DNA of 64,000 nt, taken from contig NZ_KB893146.1 of NCBI RefSeq assembly GCF_000374005.1, positions 1 through 64,000 of the forward strand, written 5' to 3'. The first letter of the stretch is position 1; the number at the start of each line of letters is the position of its first letter. Source of the stretch: Kiloniella laminariae DSM 19542 (lineage in GTDB: Bacteria > Pseudomonadota > Alphaproteobacteria > Kiloniellales > Kiloniellaceae). The notes under the pieces were generated by a model that saw only the letters and a program-made list of their open reading frames with translations, was not told where the DNA came from and ran no database searches. Both the position numbers and the translations under genes were made by a program. Positions 45,870 through 54,974 of the stretch are shown piece after piece.

Positions 45870-46781
45870 ATGTCGGCACCACGTCGGGCATTTATGTTTT
45901 TGGTGATTGCCCAGCTGCTATGGGCGGGAAACTTTATCGTTGGCCGGGCTTTTGCTGCTGATATTGCCCCCCTAACCCTGTCATTCTGGCGCTGGACGGT
46001 TGCTTTTGTCTGTCTGTTGCCCTTTGCCGGGCCAGCTCTGATCAGAGAGTGGCCGCTCTATCGGCCGGTAATCTGGAAAATGATCCTGCTCGCCCTTTTG
46101 AGTGTGACCAGCTTTAATACCCTGTTGTATTTTGGCTTGCAGACAACTGGTGCAACCAATGCAGCACTGCTGAATTCAATGATACCGGTGATTATTATTA
46201 CCCTGTCATTTCTCTGTTATGGGGAACGGATTCGCCTGATCCAGATTCTCGGAATCACGGTTTCTTTTTGTGGTGTTCTGGTGCTGATTACCCGGGGAGA
46301 TTTTGAAAACCTGCTGGGCCTTACACTGAATAGCGGGGATTTCCTGGTATTGGGGGCCGTGGTCTCCTGGGCTTTCTATTCTCTCTGGCTGCGCTGGAAA
46401 CCGGAAGGAGTGTCGCTTTTCTCTTTTGTGCTGCTGAGCATCGGGATCGGGGATTCTGTTCTTGGGCTGATCTACTTTTCCGGCGTGTTTGAAGCAGCGC
46501 CGCTTGAGTTGACCCTCAACAATATTCTTGCCGTTTTTTATGCCAGTGTACCGGTGTCTATTCTTGCCTTTACCTGCTGGAACATTGGCGTTCGGCAGGT
46601 TGGAGCAAGTCTTGCCGGGCAGTTTATTCATCTGTTGCCGGTTTTTGCATCTGTTATGGCAATTGTCCTGTTGGGAGAAACTCCCGAATTCTATCATGGT
46701 GCAGGGGCGATTCTGATTGGTCTCGGCGTCTGGTTTTCGGTGCGTAAAAAGCGCCGCGCCATTGAGGTTGAGCCTGTTTGA
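45870..46781 (+). CDS. EamA/DMT family transporter
   Basis: A 303-residue inner-membrane protein with ten hydrophobic helices in two EamA repeats (FLVIAQLLWAGNFIVGRAFA; then GDFLVLGAVVSWAFYSLWLR) and a basic C-terminal tail RKKRRAIE. The family exports amino acids, nucleobases, cysteine derivatives and other metabolites; the substrate here is unknown. ATG 45870 (GGAAGG 7 bases upstream) replaces the longer frame at 45789. A second member lies at 53850-54779. Confidence 0.92.
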   Translation: MSAPRRAFMFLVIAQLLWAGNFIVGRAFAADIAPLTLSFWRWTVAFVCLLPFAGPALIREWPLYRPVIWKMILLALLSVTSFNTLLYFGLQTTGATNAALLNSMIPVIIITLSFLCYGERIRLIQILGITVSFCGVLVLITRGDFENLLGLTLNSGDFLVLGAVVSWAFYSLWLRWKPEGVSLFSFVLLSIGIGDSVLGLIYFSGVFEAAPLELTLNNILAVFYASVPVSILAFTCWNIGVRQVGASLAGQFIHLLPVFASVMAIVLLGETPEFYHGAGAILIGLGVWFSVRKKRRAIEVEPV

Positions 46782-46848
46782 TTTTCAAATAGTCATGCCA
46801 TAAAAGAATCATGTTCCCTTTTTGTTCTTTTTTCTCTATCTTGAGAAA

Positions 46849-48000
46849 ATGAACAAAAAGACCGCTTTCGACCAACAGCCCGATGGAACAGGGAACCGCA
46901 TAAAAGGTGACCTGCACCCCGACTCCCGCCGGGGAAGAGGGGCGCTTTCCAATCGTGTCGGCAGGTTTGAAAAATCTGAAAGAGAGCGCATTGATGATGG
47001 CTGGGGCAGTCTTGAAGAGGGCGGGAAGCTTAAAACTGAGGTAAGACCGGACCCAAGTCGGTCGGTAATTTCCCGCAATCACTCGCCGGATGTTCCTTTC
47101 GATCAGTCTTTCAATCCTTACAAAGGTTGTGAACACGGCTGCATCTACTGTTTTGCCCGTCCGACACATGCATTCCTTGGGCTGTCGCCCGGACTTGATT
47201 TTGAACGGCTGATTTTTGCCAAGGAGGATGCTGCAGGACTGCTGGCGGCAGAGCTCGCCAAGCCATCCTATCGCTGTCAGGTAATTGCTTTCGGCGCCAA
47301 TACAGACCCCTATCAACCAATCGAACGCGAGCAGAGAATAACCCGGCAGGCGCTGGAAGTCTGTGAGGCCTTTAATCAGCCTGTCGCCATCATTACCAAG
47401 GGAAATCTTGTCCTGAGGGATCTTGATATACTTGAACGCATGGCGCGGAAAAACCTTGTATCAGTTGCGATTTCGCTGACGACGCTGGACCGTAAACTCG
47501 CCCGTACAATGGAGCCGCGTGCCGCAACCCCGATGCGACGTCTGGACGCCATCCGTGAGCTGACGCTCAGGGGGATCAAGGTTTCAGTGCTGGTCGCCCC
47601 CATTATTCCTGCTCTGAATGACCACGAGATTGAACGCATAATAGGACTTGCCGGGCGTGCAGGAGCTGTGAGCTGCAGCTATGTCCTGCTCCGCCTGCCC
47701 GGTGAAATTCGGGATCTCTGGCTTGAGTGGTTGGAGAGCAATTATCCGGACAGGGCGGGACGTGTGATGAAATTGCTTCAGTCTATGCGGGGAGGAAAGG
47801 ATTACGACCACCGTTGGGGAAAGCGCATGCAGGGCGAAGGTGTTTATGCAAAATTGCTGTCTGACCGGTTTCATCTGGCCCGGCAGAAATACGGCCTTAA
47901 CAGACGTTCACTCCGTCAACTCGATACGTCTCTTTTTTCTGTGCCTCACCAATACAGAAAATCAGTCTCCACGCTGAAGCAGTTCGATCTTTTTTCATGA
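46849..48000 (+). CDS. PA0069-type radical SAM protein
   Basis: A 383-residue protein. C94-x3-C98-x2-C101 (GCEHGCIYC) binds a 4Fe-4S cluster and SAM, as in radical SAM enzymes, though with the CX3CX2C spacing. The following FARPTHAFLGLSPGLDFE and IAFGANTDPYQPIER, and the C-terminal LLRLPGEIRDLW and YDHRWGKRMQGEG, define the PA0069 family. Substrate and product are unknown. The N-terminal 70 residues are basic and of low complexity. ATG 46849 follows directly after a cluster of T residues; the 27-base upstream extension is unlikely. Confidence 0.9.
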   Translation: MNKKTAFDQQPDGTGNRIKGDLHPDSRRGRGALSNRVGRFEKSERERIDDGWGSLEEGGKLKTEVRPDPSRSVISRNHSPDVPFDQSFNPYKGCEHGCIYCFARPTHAFLGLSPGLDFERLIFAKEDAAGLLAAELAKPSYRCQVIAFGANTDPYQPIEREQRITRQALEVCEAFNQPVAIITKGNLVLRDLDILERMARKNLVSVAISLTTLDRKLARTMEPRAATPMRRLDAIRELTLRGIKVSVLVAPIIPALNDHEIERIIGLAGRAGAVSCSYVLLRLPGEIRDLWLEWLESNYPDRAGRVMKLLQSMRGGKDYDHRWGKRMQGEGVYAKLLSDRFHLARQKYGLNRRSLRQLDTSLFSVPHQYRKSVSTLKQFDLFS

Positions 48001-48141
48001 AAAACTCTGACGTTATCTCACATGAGCCGGGTCCTTTTTTTGTCACAATCATACGTTACATTTTTTCTGGGTGTCCGATCTGATTATGAGTAATCTGCGC
48101 GCCCTGTTTCCCTGTTCTCTCTTCCAGTAAAGGTTGCTCCC

Positions 48142-49014
48142 GTGTCAAACAGTTCAGAAAAGATCTTCGAAATTCGTCAGGCGAATGAAGAGGATGTCCA
48201 GATTTTCTGTGATTGGGCAGCCATGGAGGGCTGGAATCCTGGGTTGAGGGATATTCAGTGTTTTTACGGGGCTGATAAATCGGGCTTTTACATCGGCTGG
48301 CTCGGGACAGAGCCGATTGCCTGTATCTCGGCGGTCAAGTATGGCAAGAGCCATGGTTTTATCGGGTTCTACATCGTTCGTGAAGACCAGCGGGGAAAAG
48401 GATATGGTCTGAGGATCTGGAACCATGCCATGGCCTCCCTTGAGGGGCGAATTGTCGGGCTTGATGGTGTTGTGGACCAGCAGGATAATTATGCCAAATC
48501 AGGTTTTGTCCTGGCTTACCGGAATATCCGTTTCGAAGGTGTGGCACCGGAGCTGGCGCAAGCTGATAGAGCAGAGGGGAGTATCCCTGTTTCTGATGTC
48601 AGTGCCATAGCTCAACATCTGCTGGTTGAGTATGACGGATTACATTTTTTTACAGAGCGAAAGACTTTCCTTTCCTGCTGGCTAAAAGGAGAGGGACACG
48701 AAGGTCTTGCCGTGCTTGATCAGGGAAAGGTGGTCGGGTACGGGGTTATGCGCCCCTACGCTGACGGTTATAAACTCGGGCCACTCTTCGCTGAAAATGG
48801 GCAGATTGCAGAAGAGCTGTTCATGACATTTTGCCGCAAGGTTCCGGGCAGCAATATCATTCTTGATGTACCGGAAGAGAACGCCGCAGCGGTCGAGTTG
48901 GCCGAAAGATATCAGTTGAAGCAGAGTTTTGAAACGGCCCGGATGTACCGGAATGGTACGGTTGATTTACCCCTGACGCAGATCTTTGGTGTGACAAGCT
49001 TTGAGCTTGGGTAA
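48142..49014 (+). CDS. GNAT family N-acetyltransferase with C-terminal extra domain
   Basis: A 290-residue protein. Residues 1 to about 130 form a GNAT fold (IRQANEEDVQIFCDWAA, then GFYIVREDQRGKGYGLRIW with the acetyl-CoA R/Q-x2-G-x-G/A loop). The C-terminal half resembles the Acetyltransf_18 module (YGVMRPYADGYKLGPLFAE). Such proteins acetylate small amines or peptides; the target is unknown. GTG 48142 is used; no better in-frame ATG exists nearby. Expressed alone or with the radical SAM gene 141 bases upstream. Confidence 0.85.
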   Translation: MSNSSEKIFEIRQANEEDVQIFCDWAAMEGWNPGLRDIQCFYGADKSGFYIGWLGTEPIACISAVKYGKSHGFIGFYIVREDQRGKGYGLRIWNHAMASLEGRIVGLDGVVDQQDNYAKSGFVLAYRNIRFEGVAPELAQADRAEGSIPVSDVSAIAQHLLVEYDGLHFFTERKTFLSCWLKGEGHEGLAVLDQGKVVGYGVMRPYADGYKLGPLFAENGQIAEELFMTFCRKVPGSNIILDVPEENAAAVELAERYQLKQSFETARMYRNGTVDLPLTQIFGVTSFELG

Positions 49015-49185
49015 TGCAGCTTTTACTTGAAAATTAAATTGCTTGCCGATGGCTGCGACCTTGTGAAGCGGTGAAATAACTCGTTTTCCGGATGTGTCGC
49101 GCGTATCTATGGTTTCTCAAGAAGTGGGGAACAAGGTTCTGCATCAAGCAGTAACCAGACAAGATAATCGGAAAGCCTATCAGCT

Positions 49186-49584
49186 ATGCAGAATACTACT
49201 GAAACTGACCAGCATTATCCCGAACTCTCAGCAATGAAAACGGGTCTGCGCGGAAAGTGTCCGCGTTGTGGAGAAGGCAAGATTTTTGACGGGTTTTTGA
49301 CGATAGCCAAGGACTGCAAGGCCTGTGGTTTGAGCTATTCCTTTGCCGATCCTGCCGATGGTCCCGCTTTTTTCATCCAGATGCTTTTTTGTGTGCCGGT
49401 TGTGATTTTTGTTTTGTGGTTTGAGATGAAAATCGAACCGCCAATCTGGGCGCATATCCTGACTACGCTTCCGTTGCTGGTTCTGACCTGTGTGTTGCCT
49501 TTGCGGCCGCTTAAAGGCTGGCTGATTGCCAGTCAGTTTTTTTTCAAGGCAGAAGAAGGTCGCCTGGTGACCAGGGAAGACTGA
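49186..49584 (+). CDS. DUF983 family membrane protein
   Basis: A 132-residue protein with a zinc-ribbon-like N-terminal part (CPRCGEGKIF and CKACGLSYSF, four cysteines) followed by the PADGPAFFIQM motif and two transmembrane helices. DUF983 proteins are common in alphaproteobacteria, frequently near cytochrome oxidase assembly genes, although none is adjacent here. Its stop codon abuts the end of the converging Lrp gene. Confidence 0.92.
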   Translation: MQNTTETDQHYPELSAMKTGLRGKCPRCGEGKIFDGFLTIAKDCKACGLSYSFADPADGPAFFIQMLFCVPVVIFVLWFEMKIEPPIWAHILTTLPLLVLTCVLPLRPLKGWLIASQFFFKAEEGRLVTRED

Positions 49585-50016
49585 TCAGCCTTCCAGTTCC
49601 CGGTTTAGAATCAGGGACGTCCGAAGTTCCTCCACTACCGGGTTGTTTGATATTCTGTTCCGGACTTCGTTCAGGGCTTCTGGACTTCCGGCCCGGACTT
49701 CAATCAGAAGGTCCGGGTCACCAGCGAGAGAATAACAGCGCAGGACTTCAGGGAAACTTGCGATCTCCTCTATCAGCGCGATCGCGGGCGTTCGTTTGAG
49801 GCGGACAAAAAGGAAAGCGCCAAATCCTGAAGTGGCCGCACTTTTGAGCTCAACCCTGTAACCCGTGATGACACTGTCACTTTCCAGCTTTTGCAAACGG
49901 TGACGTACAGTAGAGCGTGCCAGATTTGTTTGGGCAGAAATACCCTTGATTGTTTCCCGGGCATTCTTGCGCAAAACCTGCAGTATAGCCCGGTCAGTTT
50001 CGTCCAGTTCACGCAT
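49585..50016 (-). CDS. Lrp/AsnC family transcriptional regulator
   Basis: A 143-residue regulator with helix-turn-helix LDETDRAILQVLRKNARETI and LARSTVRHRLQKLESDSVI, then a RAM domain (CYSLAGDPDLLIEVRAGS). ATG 50016 has AGGA 4 bases upstream; the frame to 50073 is an artefact of an open leader. It is divergent from the 1013-residue kinase/peptidase/aminotransferase gene, and likely regulates it in response to an amino acid or amine. Confidence 0.93.
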   Translation of the reverse strand: MRELDETDRAILQVLRKNARETIKGISAQTNLARSTVRHRLQKLESDSVITGYRVELKSAATSGFGAFLFVRLKRTPAIALIEEIASFPEVLRCYSLAGDPDLLIEVRAGSPEALNEVRNRISNNPVVEELRTSLILNRELEG

Positions 50017-50159
50017 GGAATCCTGCCTATATGAAGATGAGGTGAGGGTATCAGGCAGCAACCAAAAAAACAATCAAAGGTGCATAATGGCGAAAGATAT
50101 CGCCGGGATAACATACTACAGTAAAACCAGTAACTTGGTTCTCTCAGTTAGGTATTCCC

Positions 50160-53100
50160 ATGGCACAAGACACACTCCACCTCTACAGTACAACGGAAGC
50201 CGAATTTCTGTTTCAGGAACTCTATGGACATGTCGGTCGGGCGACGGCCTTGCCGAGCGAGAGGGATCAGAATTTTCGACTGGTTGTTGAGGGCGGGGGT
50301 GCCTTTGTTCTGAAGCTCTATGCGCCTGAGACAGACAGGGTCTGGCTGGAAGCCCAGGATGCCCTGCTTCAGGAACTGGCACAAAGAGATGCAGACCTCC
50401 CTCTGCCGCGAGCTGTGCCCAATAAAAAGAACATGATAACTGACGAGGTTGTCGACCCGCAGGGCAAATCCCGGCCGATCCGTTTGCTGAGCTGGATGGA
50501 AGGAGATGTCTGGAGCAAGGTGGCACAGAAACAGGATCTGGATTACTCCCAGATTGGGCGGCTGATGGGACGGATGGACAAGGCGCTTAAATCTTTCAGT
50601 CATGAAGGAGCAAAGCGGACGTTTTTATGGGATATAGCCCAGGCGACAACCCATCGTGCCTTCCTTCATCTGATAGAGGATGAAAAGATCAGATCGATTG
50701 TGATGGCCATTGTGGACCGCTTTGAACAGAAAAATGCCTGGGCTCTTAATAAGCTGCCATCCCAGGTCATCCATAATGATGCCAATGATTATAACATCCT
50801 GGTGGACAGCCAGGGGCAGATCAGTGGCTTGATCGATTTTGGCGATTTTATCGAAAGTTACCGGGTTTGTGACCTCGCTGTTGCCTGTGCATATGCCATG
50901 CTGGGGCAAAGAGATCCGGTTGGACGGGCTTGTGAGGTCGTGGCTGGCTATCATGCGACCAATCCCCTGACAGCCGCAGAAATCGCGCTGGTTTATGATC
51001 TTGCCCAGGTCAGGCTTGCTGAATCAACCTGTATGGCGGCCCAGCAATATGCCGCCAATCCGGAAAATGACTATCTTCTGATCAGCCAGAAAGATGTGCG
51101 GGAGCTTTTGCTCCGGATGGAAAAAATCAATCGGGATGTGGTTCATTATCGCTTTAGGGATGTCTGTGGTCTGGAAGCCTGTCCGGGATCGCGCAAGCTG
51201 GTTCAATGGCTTTCGGCCAATGCGGACCGGATCGGGCCGATTTGTGATCCGGTGCTTTCTGCGGACAACGTTCTTGTTCTGGATCTCTCGACCTTGTCTG
51301 TTGATGAAGAAGGTATCACCCTTGATGCGGAGGCGGCCACCAGTCTGATCTTCTCGATAATGGACGACGCCGGAGCCGAAGTGGGCATTGGCAACTATCT
51401 GGAGGACCGCAATGTCTACAAGGGTGACTTTTTTGAAACAGTTGATCCGGAAGAACGCCGGACGGTCCACTTGGGAATTGATCTGTTCTTGCCAGCCTAT
51501 GCGCCGCTTTATGCTCCGCTTGATGGCAAGGTCCGGGTGCATAACGACAACACCCGGGACTATGACTATGGTCCGGTGTTAATCCTTGAGCATGAGATGG
51601 ACGAAGGGCAGGTTTTCTATACCAAGTATGGCCATCTGAGCCGTACATCTCTTGCTCTCTGGGAGGATGGCAAGGCGTTCAAAAAGGGCGAACTGATCGG
51701 GTATGTCGGCCCCTATCCGGAAAATGGGAACTGGGCACCGCATGTGCACTTTCAATTGCTGCTTGATCTGATGGGGATGGAAAATGATGTCTGCGGGGTG
51801 GCTGCACGCAGCGAACGCAATGTCTGGGCATCTGTCTGCCCAAGCCCGAACCTGATCCTGGGGATGCAGATCAAATGCGAGGGGACCACAGTCCGCTCGG
51901 CAAAGGATATTCGCTCTGAACGGGCGCGCCATCTTGGACCAAATCTGAGTCTTTCCTATAGTGCTCCCTTGAAGATTGTCAGGGGAGAGGCGCAGTATCT
52001 TTATAGCGAGAGCGGAGATAGCTATCTCGATATGGTCAACAATGTCTGTCATGTCGGGCATTGTCATCCACGGGTGGTCAAGGCCGCGACAGAGCAGCTG
52101 CCTGTGCTCAATACCAATACCCGCTATTTGCATGATAATATTGTCAACTATGCGCGAGAGCTGCTTTCGACTTTTCCGGAGCCTCTGGAAGTCTGTTTCT
52201 TTGTCAATTCAGGCAGCGAGGCCAATGATCTCGCCCTGCGACTGGCGCAGAACTATACCGGTTGCCGGGAAATGCTGGTGGTTGATCATGCCTATCATGG
52301 CAACCTGACGTCCCTTATTGATCTGAGCCCCTACAAGTTTAATCGCAAGGGCGGCAGGGGCCGGCCTGAACATGTGCGTGTCTGCCCGATGCCGGATGGC
52401 TATCGTGGTCCGGTTAAAGCGGATGACCCGGCGTGTGGGAGCAAATATGCCGACCTGGCGATCCAGGAACTTCGGGCTTTGGAACAGGCTGGAGGAAAAC
52501 CCTGTGCCTTTATCGCGGAATCGCTGCTGGGCTGTGGCGGGCAGATCGTTTTGCCGCAAGGATATCTGCCGAAGGTTTATGACGCGGTACGGGCTTCGGG
52601 GGGACTCTGTATTGCTGATGAAGTCCAGGTCGGCTTTGGCCGTATTGGCGAGCATATGTGGGGCTTTGAACAGCAGGGGGTGGTGCCGGATATTGTGACC
52701 CTTGGCAAACCGATTGCCAATGGTCATCCCATGGGGGCTGTGGTGACAACCCGGGCAGTTGCCGATGCTTTTATGACTGGAATGGAGTACTTCAATACCT
52801 TTGGCGGTAATCCGGTATCCTGTGCCATTGGTCTTGAGGTCCTGCAGGTCGTCCGTGACGAGCGCCTCCAGAACAACGCCCGCCTGGTCGGGGCCCGGAT
52901 GATGCAAGGGCTCAAGAGTATGGTCGCAGATCATCCGCTTATTGGCGAGGTCAGAGGGATGGGTCTGTTTATCGGGGTGGAACTGGTCAGAGATCACGCC
53001 ACGCTGGAGCCTGCAACGCCTGAAGCTGGTAAGGTTGTCAACCTGATGAAAGAGCGTGGAATTTTGCTTTCGACAGATGGACCTCTGGATAACGTTGTGA

Positions 53101-53201
53101 AAATCAAGCCTCCGATTTGTTTCTCTGCTGAAGATGCAGAACGGTTCCTACGGGAGTTTGATGACTGCCTGGCACTGGTGGAGCAGGAAGAGATTAAGTA
53201 A
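50160..53201 (+). CDS. Three-domain protein: APH-type kinase, M23 peptidase-like, class III aminotransferase/phospho-lyase
   Basis: A 1013-residue cytoplasmic protein. Residues 1 to about 370 are an aminoglycoside-phosphotransferase/hydroxylysine-kinase-like domain with the catalytic HNDANDYNIL (His205, Asp207) and LIDFGDF. Residues about 420-560 form an M23 domain with complete zinc motif H437-x3-D441 and H528-x-H530. The C-terminal 430 residues are a class III PLP enzyme with Lys850 in TLGKPIANGHP and NSGSEANDLALRLA. Separately encoded animal homologues phosphorylate hydroxylysine and then eliminate phosphate from it or phosphoethanolamine. The fusion thus probably phosphorylates and then beta-eliminates an amino-alcohol; the M23 role is unclear. 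A divergent Lrp gene likely regulates it. Confidence 0.92.
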   Translation: MAQDTLHLYSTTEAEFLFQELYGHVGRATALPSERDQNFRLVVEGGGAFVLKLYAPETDRVWLEAQDALLQELAQRDADLPLPRAVPNKKNMITDEVVDPQGKSRPIRLLSWMEGDVWSKVAQKQDLDYSQIGRLMGRMDKALKSFSHEGAKRTFLWDIAQATTHRAFLHLIEDEKIRSIVMAIVDRFEQKNAWALNKLPSQVIHNDANDYNILVDSQGQISGLIDFGDFIESYRVCDLAVACAYAMLGQRDPVGRACEVVAGYHATNPLTAAEIALVYDLAQVRLAESTCMAAQQYAANPENDYLLISQKDVRELLLRMEKINRDVVHYRFRDVCGLEACPGSRKLVQWLSANADRIGPICDPVLSADNVLVLDLSTLSVDEEGITLDAEAATSLIFSIMDDAGAEVGIGNYLEDRNVYKGDFFETVDPEERRTVHLGIDLFLPAYAPLYAPLDGKVRVHNDNTRDYDYGPVLILEHEMDEGQVFYTKYGHLSRTSLALWEDGKAFKKGELIGYVGPYPENGNWAPHVHFQLLLDLMGMENDVCGVAARSERNVWASVCPSPNLILGMQIKCEGTTVRSAKDIRSERARHLGPNLSLSYSAPLKIVRGEAQYLYSESGDSYLDMVNNVCHVGHCHPRVVKAATEQLPVLNTNTRYLHDNIVNYARELLSTFPEPLEVCFFVNSGSEANDLALRLAQNYTGCREMLVVDHAYHGNLTSLIDLSPYKFNRKGGRGRPEHVRVCPMPDGYRGPVKADDPACGSKYADLAIQELRALEQAGGKPCAFIAESLLGCGGQIVLPQGYLPKVYDAVRASGGLCIADEVQVGFGRIGEHMWGFEQQGVVPDIVTLGKPIANGHPMGAVVTTRAVADAFMTGMEYFNTFGGNPVSCAIGLEVLQVVRDERLQNNARLVGARMMQGLKSMVADHPLIGEVRGMGLFIGVELVRDHATLEPATPEAGKVVNLMKERGILLSTDGPLDNVVKIKPPICFSAEDAERFLREFDDCLALVEQEEIK

Positions 53202-53251
53202 CAACCAACACATCAGGTTTGTCGGTAGCCAGTATCGAGGATGTTTGCTAT

Positions 53252-53271
53252 AAGTGAGCGATCAATCACTT
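53252..53271. promoter_or_regulatory. TetR operator palindrome upstream of the TetR gene
   Basis: AAGTGA (53252-53257), eight bases containing a central GATC, then TCACTT (53266-53271). The outer arms are perfectly symmetric. It ends 12 bases before the TetR start codon, an ideal place for autorepression. Confidence 0.75.
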
Positions 53272-53283
53272 TAGGCGAATTCT

Positions 53284-53853
53284 ATGCGTGACGGCTCGGT
53301 GACTCGTAAGAAAATCAATCAGGCGGCGCTTGAACTTTTCGCCCGCAAGGGGGTTGCCGAAACAACAACCCGGGATATTGCCGGAGGGGCTAGTATTGCC
53401 GAGGGGACAATTTATCGGCATTACAAAAGCAAAGACGAGCTGGTGCAATCGCTGTTTCTGTCGCTCTATCGCGAACAAGGAGACCTGCTGGCTGCGCGGA
53501 TCAGAAACGAAACAGGGATCAAAGAGCAAATTGCTGTGATGATTAACCTGTTCTGTCACCTGTTCGACGAGAACCGGCCGCTTTTCACCTTTTTGCTGTT
53601 AACCCAGCATGGTCAGCTTGAAAGTGTCTCCGATGAAATGGTGACGCCTGTGAGTGTTCTTCGCGAAGCCATTTCCCGCGCACAGGCAGCAGGGCAGATC
53701 CGGCAAGCAGATCCGGATCTGCTTGCCGCGATGGTGCTTGGTGTGGTTGTCCAGCCTGCCGTTTTTAGTGTGTATGGTCGCTTGAAACAGTCATACCAGG
53801 ATTTTAACGCAGAGCTGGTCCAGGCGGCCTGGGGGGTTTTAGGGCTGACCTAG
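53284..53853 (+). CDS. TetR/AcrR family transcriptional regulator
   Basis: A 189-residue repressor with N-terminal helix-turn-helix (INQAALELFARKGVAETTTR, IAEGTIYRHYKSKDELVQSLF) and an all-helical ligand domain ending in the TetR_C-like MVLGVVVQPAVFSVYGRL. ATG 53284 follows the palindromic operator. Its stop overlaps the end of the converging EamA transporter gene by 4 bases. Target genes beyond itself cannot be named; the aminotransferase fusion upstream and the transporter downstream are candidates. Confidence 0.93.
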   Translation: MRDGSVTRKKINQAALELFARKGVAETTTRDIAGGASIAEGTIYRHYKSKDELVQSLFLSLYREQGDLLAARIRNETGIKEQIAVMINLFCHLFDENRPLFTFLLLTQHGQLESVSDEMVTPVSVLREAISRAQAAGQIRQADPDLLAAMVLGVVVQPAVFSVYGRLKQSYQDFNAELVQAAWGVLGLT

Positions 53854-54779
53854 CTGGTGGATGCTGACAGAACGGGGACAGGTTTTCTTTTGGTGAAGAT
53901 AATCACATTGCCAACCAGAGCAAGCGCGACCCCAAGCAGAGCAAAAGGCGTCCAGACATAACCTTCATAAATCGTGGAGAGGGACAGGGCAACAATGGGG
54001 AAAAGTACGGTGCAATAGGCCGCTTTTTCTGCCCCGACCCGGCCAACCAGATTGAGGTACAGGGCAAAGCCGATGACTGTACCCGGTACGGCAAGGTATA
54101 GCAGGGCACCGAGATAGCGGGCTGTTATTTCCAGCTCGAAACTATAGCCTTGCAGCAGGCACCAGATACCCAGTGTGACACTGCCATAAACCAGCGCATA
54201 GGAGTTGGCAGTCAGCACATTGCGGCCCTGTTTTTGCTGATGCTGGGAAACCATGTTTCCAAGCGAAAAGCAGTAGGTCCCACAAAGAGCAAGAAGCAGA
54301 CCTTTTATATTGTCCCCGGTTATATTGTCTCCGGTCCAGTCCCCGCTGCCCAGATCATCCCAGAACAAGGCACAGACACCCGCGATGCCCAGAGCTGCCC
54401 CAATCAGTGAGCGCAGAGCAGGTATCTGTCGATGAAAGAGCAGGCCATTGATCATATTGAAGATGGTTGCCATGGAGAAGACAACCGCAATAAGCCCGCT
54501 GGTGGTATAAACAGTGGCATTATAGAAAAAGAGAAAATTCACACAAAAGAGCAACAAGCCTTGCAGGATAAACCATCTGTGTTGGCGAAAGGGAACCCAG
54601 GTCAATTTTCCCAGGGCCGACATCAGGACAATCTGTGCCAGTGCAGCGAGGGTGAAGCGATAGAAGGCCGAGACTTCGACGGCAACATCACCGATCTGAA
54701 AGGCAATAGCCAGCCAGGTGGTGCCCCAGATCAGAACGGTGCCGAGATAGAGGAGACTAGTCATGGAAACAGGATCCAT
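53850..54779 (-). CDS. EamA/DMT family transporter
   Basis: A 309-residue protein with ten hydrophobic helices and both EamA repeats (LYLGTVLIWGTTWLAIAFQI; GLLLALCGTYCFSLGNMVSQ). The WGTTW segment is typical of one branch of the family. The start is uncertain: ATG 54779 gives the full N-terminus, ATG 54764 has a GGA about 10 bases upstream. A divergent AraC regulator gene, whose start is about 200 bases away, may control it. Confidence 0.9.
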   Translation of the reverse strand: MDPVSMTSLLYLGTVLIWGTTWLAIAFQIGDVAVEVSAFYRFTLAALAQIVLMSALGKLTWVPFRQHRWFILQGLLLFCVNFLFFYNATVYTTSGLIAVVFSMATIFNMINGLLFHRQIPALRSLIGAALGIAGVCALFWDDLGSGDWTGDNITGDNIKGLLLALCGTYCFSLGNMVSQHQQKQGRNVLTANSYALVYGSVTLGIWCLLQGYSFELEITARYLGALLYLAVPGTVIGFALYLNLVGRVGAEKAAYCTVLFPIVALSLSTIYEGYVWTPFALLGVALALVGNVIIFTKRKPVPVLSASTS

Positions 54780-54974
54780 TAAAATACTGTATGTTTGTGT
54801 CCTGATCGTAACGGCTGTCAGTTTTCGGGGCTATCAGGTTCTTGCGGCCTTTTTCACAATCTTGCGGTTATTATTTTATTTGCCCTCTTGTCGAGCTTCT
54901 CATTTAAAGGACGGCAGGTTAAATTGCAGTATGAAGTGCAAAGGCCTTCAAAAGATTATCCGGGTGAGTGGTTG

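Noticed and set aside
50087-50290. Short frame starting with AAAGG-spaced ATG before the three-domain gene
   Set aside because: It overlaps the start of the 1013-codon gene in another frame by 130 bases and has no family similarity; a leader peptide is possible but unsupported.
54795-54974. N-terminal extension of the AraC regulator
   Set aside because: The residues do not resemble AraC proteins, while ATG 54975 has a good ribosome site and gives a normal length.
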